A DNA stretch of 64,000 bases from Heliocidaris tuberculata. Its lineage: Eukaryota > Echinodermata > Echinoidea > Camarodonta > Echinometridae. The position numbers were made by a program, and so were the translations under genes. Positions within the stretch are counted from its first letter, which is position 1. Each line of letters starts with the position of its first letter. The notes below the pieces were generated by a model. That model saw only the letters and a list, made by a program, of their open reading frames with translations, was not told where the DNA came from and made no database searches. This document shows, one piece after another, positions 52,548 to 62,862 of this stretch. The stretch spans positions 10,171,992 to 10,235,991 of the forward strand of contig CM046850.1 in NCBI GenBank assembly GCA_025618425.1, given 5' to 3'.

Positions 52548-52752
52548 ATACTGTATAAGTGGTTATTTTCGCGGTGGTTTTATTTTCGCGATTTGCGCGA
52601 GTCGGTCCTCGCGAAAATTTCCACTTCAATATATGGCTGTTTATAGTAACAAAAACATCACAAAAGTCGCGAAATTAAACCCTCGCGAATTTCCCTACAT
52701 AGTCCAAAATCGCGAAAATATCTGTACGCGAAAAAAACAGCTTATACAGTAT
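52548..52752. mobile_element. TA-flanked hairpin MITE rich in TTTTCGCG words
   Basis: ATACTGTATAAG at 52548 mirrors CTTATACAGTAT ending 52752. The inside has repeated TTTTCGCG and CGCGAAAA words in opposite orientations. It starts 166 bp after exon C. TA at the ends would fit a Tc1/mariner-type target (inference). Confidence 0.7.
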
Positions 52753-52868
52753 CAGAAAGGGAAAGGCAGAATTTTTTATTGAAAAACGAATAATTATCAT
52801 CAATGTACAAAAACTTTAAATATATTTATACAATAAGACTGCATTTTAAGTATAATGTGCCAGATGTG

Positions 52869-52926
52869 ATCAAATAACCAAATTTAGTTTATCAAATAAC
52901 CAAATTTAGTTTATCAAATTAACCAG
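52869..52926 (+). repeat. 22-bp short tandem repeat
   Basis: AACCAAATTTAGTTTATCAA repeats twice and begins a third time. Confidence 0.85.
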
Positions 52927-53604
52927 GAATCATACTTTATGATATTTACTTAATTTTTTAGCCCCCAAACATTAAACGCATGTCCAGTGACAATCACACA
53001 AAGCAATAAAAGTAGCATGAAATCCTTTGAAATATTATACAAGACAGCAACATGCCGAAGAGCTGAGCATTGATATGCTACAAGTTTTTTTAAAGAACAG
53101 GGTGTGCTTTTATCTAATTATAAATTGGGTTCCACAAATTAGATTCCAACACTTTCAGCGACTAAAAATAGCCACTGTTCCAAGCCCTGTATTTTCTCTA
53201 TGTAACTGCAGCTGTTTAGAAGTCATTTGACCCGCAATGAAATGATAAGATGTGATTAAATCATGTCTAATTAGGGTCCCGATTGGAAATTTACCTGATT
53301 CTAGCCTGAGGTAGATATATTTTTGTGCAACTACTATTCGTTGCCCTTAAAACGTGAGCTTGAACGTAATGTATCGCACATGAACACATTGAATGTGGTG
53401 TAAGAACAGGAACTAGTTGATCTTGTGAGGATCGATGAGTCATGTGTCTACTTGGGGGATCAGTTGATTCTTTGGATTGCTAGCTTTGCAAGGTAGGATA
53501 CAGACCTAGTAAGGCCACAGTACATTGTATGATCTGACCTACCCCTTCCATAAATCTCCAAACTTTGCTGTTCTATGCAAGGCTGTCACCAGACCATTTT
53601 GAAT

Positions 53605-53621
53605 GGGGGGGGGGGGGGGGG
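53605..53621 (+). repeat. G(17) run
   Basis: Homopolymer in intron 3. Confidence 0.95.
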
Positions 53622-54189
53622 AAGGGCTTTTAGGACCAATTTTCTGACAAGGTAGCTAAACTTTTCCAACAAATTTGCCTACAGATGTTCCCTTTTTTCT
53701 CCGAAAGAGCAAAATGAAAAAGAAAAAGAAGAAAAAAAAAGAGAAGATTTTGCAGACGGCCTATAAAGATGTCTAATTTGCTGACAGAAATTTTCAGTGG
53801 GGGTGTCACACTCCTGCACCCCCGTTTAGTGATTGCCCTGGTTCTATGGACTTTGGATGAACATTTCAGACCAGACTCAAGTTTTTGTATACCATACGAT
53901 CAATCTTTCAAGCCTACAATGTCTTCAGTGGCTCAATAGATGTGAATCAGTTACCATCTTGACCTTTGCATTTCTGTGACCTATATTTCCCCAATCTCAA
54001 GTACCCCTCCTCCAAATGTATATCCTTTACCCCATATCTTCATCCTGTCTGTATAAACAGCCTTCTATTTGAAAATGGTGAATAAAGTCACTAAAGCTGA
54101 TATTTTAAATTTGAAATGAACACATTGATTTTTTTCTTGTGAATGTTTGAGATTAGATAGATCTCAAATTTGGATTGAATCAATCAATC

Positions 54190-55170
54190 AAGAAATCTCT
54201 TTTACTCCCATTTTATTTTTTTCCCTCTAATTACATAGTGCACATAACCCTAGTATAAAACAGATAAATTTGTATATATACAGTGATCTTTTTATTGCAT
54301 ATTCAAGTGTAATTTTTACAAACACAGTTTTGTTTGGACTTTCATATTCTTTTATTTTCTTTTTGTAAATATAAATCCATAGTGCACATAACCCTAGTTA
54401 GTAAATAGAAATAGATGTAATAGAACTAGGAATGAGATAGAAGGAATCAATCGAGAAATCTGTTTTAAGGGCTGCTCACATTTGATAAAGATAATGATAA
54501 CTAGATTTTCAATTAAAGGCGCACCTACAATGTTGTGTGTACGTGTAAGTATACTCCTGCATGTTGAAGGGAAGCTTGAGTTCTGGGAAAGGAAAAAAAA
54601 TAATTTATGAGCTTTCTCATTCTTTTTATGTTAGTTTGGAAGATTACCATACTAGATATGTCCCCTGAAAAAGATTGCTCTTAAAATGCTCTCATATTCA
54701 AAATATGACAAAAAACAGCTGAAATGTTCGGGCCGAACATTTGCGTGTAGTCCCATATACACATTTCTGTGTGCATTGCATGTGACTCACAGCAGGAATG
54801 AGTCAATTTCTTATCATTTTGGTGATTCCAAAACCTTATAGCATACACCAATTCTTATGTGCTATATAATATGATCAACCTTTCCCGGTTGACTTGAGAC
54901 AGTTTCTTTCACAATTCAATCTCATGACCAGAACTCAACACTCAACTTTATCTTTAAATTTAGGACATGTTTGGGGTGTACCTTTAATGAAAAATCTTTT
55001 AATTGTTATCATTATCGGACAAGTCGGATCAGCCCTTTACTCCAATTTTATTTTCTTTTTGAAATCCATAGTGCACATAACCCTAGTTAGTAATTAGATT
55101 AATTTGTGCATGGCATAACCACTCAATGTGCACTAAACCGCAATGTTTACAAACATAATTTTGTTTGGAC
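54190..55170 (+). repeat. Three-copy repeat with ATAGTGCACATAACCCTAGT
   Basis: The 20-mer occurs at about 54236, 54381 and 55067, each preceded by a T-rich tract and followed by AGWTAAATTTG- or AGTAAWTAGA-like sequence and a TTTTGTTTGGACTT word in two copies. The second and third copies are separated by the nested elements at 54463-55040. Confidence 0.7.
54463..55040. mobile_element. Nested pair: TTAA element inside a larger inverted-repeat element
   Basis: Outer inverted ends: TTAAGGGCTGCTCACA with GATAAAGATAATGATAAC on the left, GTTATCATTATCGGAC with GATCAGCCCTTTA on the right. Inside, TTAA at 54513 (then AGGCGCACCTAC) and TTAA at 54984 (preceded by GGGGTGTACCT) bound a second element of about 467 bp. 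No ORF of note. Confidence 0.6.
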
Positions 55171-56199
55171 TTAGCCCAACAACAAGTGTCAAGGCTGAAT
55201 CTCAAGCTGGCTTCTAAAATCCTATTTTTCTTTACGGTTGATAGCTTTGTAGTTCACATATCTTCCTGTGTCCTTTCATTGCTAGCACAAATTTTCATGC
55301 TCTTATAGCTGTTGACGACTTACCTATCTCTGTGCATTTAATTCATATGCTGAAAAGTTTATTTGAAATAAGGACTTTGCTTTTAAAATTATTTTCAAGA
55401 TTGTCTCTCTTTTTTTAAAGTTATTTTATATTTCCATCCTTTTCAACTTTCCAAAGTGGTAATAGCAAGCTACATAGAATGTTGAAGGAATAGGAGATAA
55501 TTGAAATATTCCTACCAGTACATGGGAGATATTTGACTTATTATAATAGTAATTATATGGGTCGTTGTATGTCTGTCAGACTTGACACTCTTGGCACTCT
55601 TCAATTATTACCCTGGCTTTAGCATGACTGCTGTTAGGGCGCTCTAGCATTTCAAGGAATTAAAGGTAACATAGTTTTGGGAAGCCTTCAAAAACTTTTC
55701 GTTAGATTTCTTTGACTTTACTTAATAAACAGCAGGGTACTGACATAACTAAGATGCTGTGAAGTTTTTTCCTCTTCAAGTGAAATATTTATCGAATGAG
55801 AGGTGAAAAGTAATAAAAATCCCTGGCCCAAAAAAGAGGGGATGTAAATTCAAACAACGGCGACATACACTACTTACGGTACATGAGGATTGTTGTGTGT
55901 GGTGTGTGTAGAATACGCTACACATAGTGCGAAGCGCTGGGTTTATTGTGCGGGGAACCTTCGGGTGGATATGGTCTTAGCGTGAGGCAGTGAAAAGCCG
56001 TTACCAAGCGTTTCTTACAGATATTTGCACTAAAATTTGTTCAAAATCGTGAATGGAATGTTAAATAATCTTGTACATGTGTCTTATGATAAAAGGAGAA
56101 TAGTAAAGTGACTGTTTCAGATAAGTTTTTTTGCCAGTATGATTTTTGCTACCGAGACTGTCTATGAGCTTTAATTCCTGCCAGGAATCCATTTACCTC

Positions 56200-56315
56200 A
56201 CCTGGGTTGAGTGTGGCAAATGTAGATTAATGTATTTCCAAAAGACACTAGTGCTATGCCAGGGATTCGATACCCAGTACCTTGTGGTTCATAGTCCGGG
56301 GTTTTTCTCATCTCT
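56200..56315 (-). mobile_element. SINE fragment, minus strand
   Basis: The minus strand gives ACTAGTGTCTTTTGGAAATA and CATTAATCTACATTTGCCAC, after a GGTATCGAATCCC B-box-like stretch. The 3' tail is missing. Confidence 0.5.
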
Positions 56316-56590
56316 TTTACAGGTAATCTTTACAATAAACTATGTGTCTGGTTGACAGAGACTATAGCCCCCATCTCCAGTTTAGGAGCAATTCATTGGG
56401 TTAGGGGCTATTCATTACCCCTACTCTGGAGTTAGGGGCAATTCATTGCCCCCTTCCCAGGGGTAAAGGGCTATTCATTGCCCTTCCCTGGAGTTGATTC
56501 ATTGCCCCCTTCCCCTCCCGAGCCAGGTCAAATTCTAGAACTTGTAAACAGGATGCAGGCGCTCAGGGACTAGTCTTGTCTCTCGGGCTA

Positions 56591-56731
56591 GACCAGGGAC
56601 CTGTAACATAAAGAGATACAATCAATCTTAAAATCAATTGTAACTCTTCAGTACATGGTTTGCCATACAATTACGATTGATATCAATTGTAAGATTGATT
56701 TAATATCTCTTTATGTTACAGGGGCCAGGTC
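56591..56731. mobile_element. Hairpin MITE, about 140 bp
   Basis: CCTGTAACATAAAGAGATA on the left mirrors TATCTCTTTATGTTACAGG on the right; the 28-bp ends differ at three positions and the inner part (ATCAATCTTA / TAAGATTGAT) also pairs. Confidence 0.7.
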
Positions 56732-57662
56732 TAATAACTTGTGAAAGTGGGGAGAGGCCTTAGTAAATGCTCATTGTTTATATGCTACAAATATTGGATA
56801 TTCTAATCGTACTTGTAAATTCCTATGTAGGGTTATTAAATATAGTATTACGTCAAAGAGTCTCTTCATTAGTAAGCCTGGAATAGTGATTTCTCCTCTT
56901 TCTTTGGTGTTTATTTAAATATTGTAAAGTAATCACAATATAGAAATCACTGCAAATATAAAGCAACACGTACAAATGTTAGAAAATATGCCACAAACTA
57001 GCTTTTTCTTTTCCTCTAATTTTGTAATACCTTAACTTGATTTAGATGGGAGTAACTCTTTTTTAGCATGTGATTGTATCTAACATATGAACATGATCAC
57101 AGTGTATTTCCTTGTATTTTCATAACATTCGCTGTTCTTGTACAGAATCTCTTTTTTATTGCAAACTCAATATAATGCTGGCCTGACATGGTATTATAGC
57201 AACAGATTGAAGTGGATCAAAATTACTGGTTTTGATTTATGTTATTGTTTATATACGGTTTCACTTACACTGAAATGAAAAAAAAGATACCTCGTTACTT
57301 GATTGTCATTTTATGTTTAAGAGGGATTGAAACTGAAAGAATACTATATATTGGGTAAGTTGGGGAATAAAGTACTTGGGAGGATATTAATAATAATTGT
57401 TAAGAACTGGCCTGGGTATATTGGATTACATCAATTATTCTGAAAATTAGCAATTAGTGGTCTACACTGTAACTGGAATGTTTGTTAGAAAAATGCATAA
57501 AGGTTGTACAAAGCTTGTAAAATACCAACTAAAAACAATAACAAATTAATGGGTCCTGTAATAGTTATTTATATCTGTATTAAAGATTAGAGTGGTTTCC
57601 AGTGAGCAGGTTGGAAAGTGATATTGTCTTGATTTCATTGAAATCTATAAATGTTAAAGTTA

Positions 57663-57696
57663 CCCCCCCCCCCCACCCCCCAAAAAAAAAAAAAAA
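57663..57696 (+). repeat. C-run followed by A-run
   Basis: C(12)ACCCCCC then a run of about 14 A; the only long C homopolymer on the + strand. Confidence 0.9.
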
Positions 57697-58607
57697 TTAA
57701 AACAAATGATATGATTGGATAAATAATATTTAATTGATAATATCATGGTTACAGACATGAATCCACATTAAAAATTCTATCCTTCAATCTTCGTTTTTGA
57801 AATTTTGTAATGTGATTGTGAAATGTGTCTGATAAAGAAGACTAGTTGCTATCATCTCTTCCGAGCTGTTTCTGAGTGACATTGAATGTGATCTCACTAA
57901 ATATTGGATCATAATTTCTGTTATTTGCATACCATCCGTGTATTTACTTGTTTATTGATTGCTGTTAGATGTCAAAAATGACCCATAATCCTCATGTTAA
58001 TGCTTGTGATATATGAGAAGTAGCAAGTTCATGAATATATCATATTTCTTGATGATCTTATAAGAGATATCAAAGAGCTTCTGTGTGATATAAGTTATCA
58101 GTCTTTTTAGCCACTTGTAATGTGATAAAATACTTTGCATTCTGGTAAACTTAAGAATGTGTATTAAGTAGTTTAGCACAACTGGGTTTTAGTAGCTTAT
58201 TTTCAAGCTGTTATAAAAGATGCAAGTATGGATATATCACATATTGATCAAAGTTAGTATAATATTATGAGGTGTATCTAATTGTGTGATATTTCTATAC
58301 ATTGTCATTATTTGGTTTAAAGTTAGGGAATAATACATGTAGGCATATACTACATTAATATTTAAGTTGAACTTTCACTGTTCATTTTCTTGATAGTGAA
58401 GTGCTGCCCTCTCATGTTTAAAGTAATGGAATACTGAATTACTTTTCATTCCTACACCCCTTTCACATATCTGTGCTTAGTATATGAGCACTAAAATCAA
58501 TGTATACCTATGTTTGCGAACTCAGAAAAGCTGCATTACTAGGCATTAGTTTTACGAGTACCCATTCACAAACTAGTAGAGGGAGTAATTGTCTTCGTAT
58601 CTGCATA

Positions 58608-58871
58608 GGGGTAACCTCACTAGTCATAAGGACCACTAGTCATAAGGACCGCTATTCATAAGGACCGCTATCCATAACGCGTGACTAAATGAATAGCGGT
58701 TTTGTATGAATAACGGTCCTTCTAAATAGCGAGCAAATCCTAGACAAATTATCTCGCTATTCATAAGGACCTCCATTCATAAGGACCACTATTCATAACT
58801 ATTCATAAAGACCGCTATTCATAAAACGTGTGAAATGAAGAGCGGTTTTCTATGAATAGCGGGCGGACCCC
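58608..58871. mobile_element. Short hAT-like element made of iterated ATTCATAAGGACCGCT
   Basis: The octamer TCTGCATA flanks it at 58600-58607 and 58872-58879. The ends are GGGGTAAC and GGACCCC (short inverted match GGGGT/ACCCC). The body is repeated ATTCATAAGGACCGCT-like units in one orientation, interrupted by inverted units (AATAGCGGTTTTNTATGAATA), so the whole can fold on itself. Confidence 0.75.
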
Positions 58872-59470
58872 TCTGCATACACCCATAGTTTGATCAAGGA
58901 GCTTGTCTAGTACCTCCTTGGTATGATGTTTCTGGGGTGCTACACGCTCATCACTGTGGTGAAGGAAATCAAGTGTCCTTTAAGTTTAACCCAAATTTAG
59001 AATTTTGGTGCCATGTCTGCACTGTACATGTTCATAAACCAATCTGTGTCTGTTGCTGCTAAAATGCACATAATTAGTGCTGAAATAATGCTCATTATTT
59101 TATGCTAGTTCGATTCCCAATTTTTGGTTTTTGGACCAAGTACTTTCATTTTGCATATAAGGTATCAGTTTGATTTGTATAACTGTGTCTGCAGATTTGT
59201 TGTGTGATATAACCATAGGTTCATGATAGAACTAATTGTCAACCTTGCCATAAGGCAGGGAGGCGAAAGTGAGACCCTGCATAAGGTACCCTGTAAACAG
59301 CACAGCATTCTGCAGCTATAGTCGAGACCTATGATTGCTGTCAGCTGTGAAGCTTCTGGTCTTCAGTATAATTCTTCTTTCCTGTATAAGACTCAATCAG
59401 GATGTCTTTGGGCTGTGAACCCATTAGAAAGATTTCCCTTTTAAAGAATGTTGTGTGCTACTGTAAAACA

Positions 59471-59791
59471 AAATATTCAATCATACATGCACCTTAGATA
59501 TAACCATTGCTCATATGTTTTTACACAGAACCTGTACATGAAACAAATTTATTCCTTCATCAAAAACTAAGAAAATGAAAATTTGTGAAATTGTCTGTAC
59601 TGAGCAAATGGGAGAGGAGCTCGCAAGACACATCACGGAGTTGCCAATTTGTGTTTGATTGATTACAACCTTTAAAAAATCATGACTTTCTTATTTCTTA
59701 TCAGGTTTTGCTCAAACTTTCAGTAATCTGTTTCTCTCATTTTTCTTCTTTTATTCAAATCAACTTCATACCAGGGTGGACTTTCCCTTAA
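59471..59791 (+). mobile_element. TTAA-MITE family B, 5'-truncated copy next to exon D
   Basis: From CATACATGCACCTTAGATAT to CCAGGGTGGACTTTCCC-TTAA (59788) it parallels 11408-11724. It ends 72 bp upstream of the exon D acceptor, close to where a branch point would lie, but the polypyrimidine tract itself is outside the element. Confidence 0.7.
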
Positions 59792-59863
59792 AATGTTGTG
59801 ATTCTTTCTAATGCTGTCTTAGTTTGATACATTCTTTTGTCATTTCTAATTTTTTTATCTTAG

Positions 59864-59968
59864 TTATCCCTGGCTATCTGTCAAGCTCTGTGCCTCATAG
59901 TCCTGCTCTACTTACCCCTAGCACTGGCAGTAGAGAAGATCTATTGGAGGGTACATTCTCTAGACCAG
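59864..59968 (+). CDS. Small internal exon D (105 bp)
   Basis: The acceptor is TTTTTTATCTTAG|TTA and the donor is CCAG|GTAGGC. Two bases complete the codon left open by exon C (G+TT, Val); then 34 codons follow and one base is left over, so the exon is symmetric in phase 1. The peptide reads IPGYLSSSVPHSPALL, then TPSTGSREDLLEGTFSRP. It carries two SP/TP sites and an EDLL motif that resembles a motif in exon E. It is too short for an ORF finder but is supported by both splice sites and by phase on each side. Confidence 0.85.
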
Positions 59969-61330
59969 GTAGGCTTATCCTTCATTCTATTTCATGAAAT
60001 CAAAACCCATATTCTTGAAAGAGAACTATAGAATACAAATGGACCTGACATTCTGTGCCACCAAAAGACAAGAATTATCTCCTTTATTTGTTGATCAACC
60101 TTAAGAAAAGGTTGAACTAATCTGCTATTAATCCCCACATTCTTTCATGCTCTGAGGAGAACAGTCATATTCTAATGCACCCACTGGGACATTACACAAC
60201 AAGGCAACAACTTCTTTTTCCTAGCATGTGTGTGACAACAGAGCATTATACACAAAGTACAAACAGATATTTGAGCTGGTCTACCATTCGAGAGTCAAGA
60301 CTCTCTACTGACAAGGGTTACCTACTGCCCTCCTCAAAGAACTAGAGAAAATTGTTGAAAGATATAAGTATAGGAAATTTTTGACCTTTCATGCTCTGTG
60401 TAGATCTACAGGTAAATTTAGTATTGTCAGTCTTTTTCAAGTAAGTCCTTCATGTAGAAGTATTGTATATTTCATCCACACATGATTTATAGATGCCATT
60501 TCTCTGTATATACACTGTAAGCTTACTTCAGGATGGAGAGAGATGAAAAGGCCCTTAAGCCTCTGATTTCAAGTGCTTTCAGTATCAGTGTGTAAAGGAG
60601 TGCATGGGAAGCCTTTGTAGGAGAACTTCCTAATTTGTACCACTTGTATCTGATATAAATAAAAACTTTCTAGCTAGCAATGAATAGACGTCCTCTTGAA
60701 ACAGCATGAAAAAAACTTCTCTATTCAATTTCAAGTGCTGTTTCAACTAGTAATGGACATTTTGTCACAGTGATTAAACTCGATGTACATGTAGGAGGTG
60801 TTTGACGTGTTGTCTTTGTTTACAGCTCTAAAATTCTTGTTTTGGGCTACTTTGACGAGTTTGGCTACCATTTCATATTGTTTTCTGTATGAAGACTTGT
60901 TACATAACTTTAGGAGTCTCGCTATTCCACACTTTACCCTATCTGCGGCCCCAGCTCATTTCCATATAGATTGTGCACGTTGCCTGTTAGCGCTCTTGAG
61001 TCTATAATGGATGTAGGCAGGGAGTAATCTGTATAGAAAGTCCACAAAACTGCAGCCGAGTGTGACGCCCCAGCATTGTCAGTGCCCATCCCAAACCTAG
61101 CAGAAACTAGCTTTTGTCACTTTTGATGCATTTTTGTGTGTTCCTGCTCAGAGCAGTGATTAGTGCTGGAGTTTTAGGTAGTACTGTAGAGGACATACTG
61201 GGTTGCATGATGGAGATACATGTAGCACTGTAACAGAAATAGAGAGACCTGATATTCTTAGGATGAGTTTCAACTTATTTCCATTCAGGCCTGGGTAGCA
61301 GAATGTTGTCACTGTCAGGATGACTTGCAG
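59969..61330 (+). other. Intron 4 (1.36 kb)
   Basis: GTAGGC to GACTTGCAG, phase 1. I see no repeat or gene in it. The 3' end has a weak pyrimidine tract, so exon E may rely on other splicing signals. Confidence 0.8.
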
Positions 61331-62266
61331 TTGAAGATTGTAGAATGGGGCCTGTAGTGAACGATGCCTCAACATCTTTGTCAGTCAATGCAGTGATACC
61401 CCAGAATATTTCTCTTGCATCGTCTACATGTGATCAGAGTTCAGTGGTTATGTCTTCGACCATGTCACCTGGTGCTGTGACAGTATTGTCTGGTTCTAAT
61501 GTCATATACTCGTCTCAATCATCGGCTTCATACCTAGGAGAACCTGATGTTCTCTCATCATCTTTGGTTCCGTGTTGTGGTTCACCTTCCTCTGTTACCA
61601 TGGGAACAACATCCAGCAATCCTGTTTTATCATCATCTCCAAGAACATCACTTACAGGTCCAAGATTCAATTCTTTCAGGAAGACATCAAGAGTCAAGGA
61701 ATCAGACTCTGTTGGGCCATCTCCTAAGACAAACTTAGGTTCAAACTCTTCTACTTCATCCAAGAGAACTTCTCGCCATTCCATTGAAAGGAGTAGTTTA
61801 AATCTTGAAGTTGACGTACCAGTCATGGTGACCAGTACTCCGAAGGTTTTATCCAGGGTTAACAACAACTTTGAGGCAGCATCAACTGAGTCATCAACTA
61901 TAAACATGACCACATCTGAACCTCAGTCACCAGTGATTAGTACTACCCCTCATGCCACTCTTCCCTTGACCACTCCACCCATTCACTCTACCCCATCTGG
62001 TAGATTAACCTTCCAGTCATACGCAGCTTCTCCCAATGTCTCCAATCATTCCTATCTTCCCTCAGAGAGCCAGGAGGACCTCCTTGGTAGCCGTGGTAAC
62101 GGGATGCGAGCTTCTGGAAGCAGTCAAGGGAGCAGTATCAGCCATGCTGCTATGCAATCTGGCATCAAACCACCTAAACCAAGGCATAAACCTCTAAGAC
62201 GATCTAAGACGGACCTAGGTGACCCAACCATCATCAAGGCTGCTTTGACTCTAGCAAAGATGCAAG
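61331..62266 (+). CDS. Internal exon E of the same gene, 311 whole codons
   Basis: The acceptor is GACTTGCAG|TTG and the donor CAAG|GTATGT. Phase 1 entry completes a Val codon (G+TT) and the frame then reads E-D-C-R-M-G through the ATG at 61345. A TGA in this frame at 61321 limits the acceptor to this AG, so the nearby AGs at 61287 and 61318 are excluded. The exon is 936 bp and leaves in phase 1 (symmetric). The sequence is Ser/Thr-rich and disordered, with a basic kinase-like site (SKRTSRHS), TTP/STP motifs, SESQEDLLGSRG (compare EDLL in exon D) and, near the end, a proline/basic stretch KPPKPRHKPLRRSKTDLGD. That stretch could be an SH3-type ligand and leads into a likely helix (PTIIKAALTLAKMQ) that may start a folded region in the next exon. 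Family not recognised. Confidence 0.9.
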
Positions 62267-62412
62267 GTATGTATTGACTCATTCAGGACAGGAATTATTT
62301 TAGGGCTAAATTAATTGATCATCTTTTCTTCCATACTTGTATTTTTGTTTTATTATTACATTAATTGTTCCAATAAAATGTCATGTATCTGTAAAGAATA
62401 TATATCATCTAT

Positions 62413-62862
62413 TTGGAGCCAGAGGGGCATTAAAGGGATTCGGTAACTTTGTGGAGGCTTGATTTAATAAATTGTTGAATTTTGATATCTGTCTTGTATA
62501 ATGATGTTCCGAAGGATCAATAAATAGCCAGGCATAGAAAGGTTTTCAAATATATAATGCTATTATTAAGATATCTATGACTGAATACTCCCATTTATGA
62601 AAGCGTATGGCCATACGCTTTAGTCTAACACTGAGTCTATGGGGGAAATGAGTCTGGCATTTCCAGTCATTTGCATATGTTTACTTTTGTGAAGCACATG
62701 ATGATTTTTCTTTTTCCTGGTCTTCATTTTTACACCATATTACATACACTGATAGCATGTAAGGCCAGGCAGCTCAGATTTTATCAAGCCTCTGCAAAGT
62801 TACCAAATCACTTTAACTCTGTGTTAAAGTATATGAGTTAACACCCTTCTGGCTCCAACAGA
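62413..62862. repeat. Small palindromic repeat interrupted by the family D MITE
   Basis: Outer arms TTTGGAGCCAGAGGGGCAT (left) and AACACCCTTCTGGCTCCA (right) are inverted copies of each other. Related half-copies occur at 17613-17637 (AGAGCCAGAAGGGCATTAAC) and 24890-24907 (ATGCCCTTCTGGCTCC). Confidence 0.65.
62430..62816 (+). mobile_element. TTAA-flanked MITE, family D, inserted in a small palindrome
   Basis: TTAA at 62430 and 62813. The inverted ends are about 35 bp: AGGGATTCGGTAACTTTG with GGAGGCTTGAT, against ATCAAGCCTC with CAAAGTTACCAAATCACT. Flanks outside are GGAGCCAGAGGGGCA and CTCTGTGTTAAAG, which fit together as the uninterrupted sequence near 17614-17640. Confidence 0.8.

Larger units (their letters stand above)
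52383..59863 (+). other. Intron 3 (7.5 kb), several MITEs and a SINE fragment
   Basis: GTAAGT to TTATCTTAG; it interrupts a Val codon (phase 1). It holds the hairpin MITE at 52548-52752, a G run at 53605, a three-copy repeat plus nested element at 54200-55170, a SINE fragment at 56200, a hairpin at 56591, the hAT-like element at 58608 and a TTAA element ending 72 bp before exon D. The stretch 56740-58590 looks like plain AT-rich intron. Confidence 0.85.

Noticed and set aside
61345..61347. ATG as a gene start
   Set aside because: The CAG at 61328-61330 and phase continuity from exon D make it an internal Met; an alternative start is possible but unsupported.
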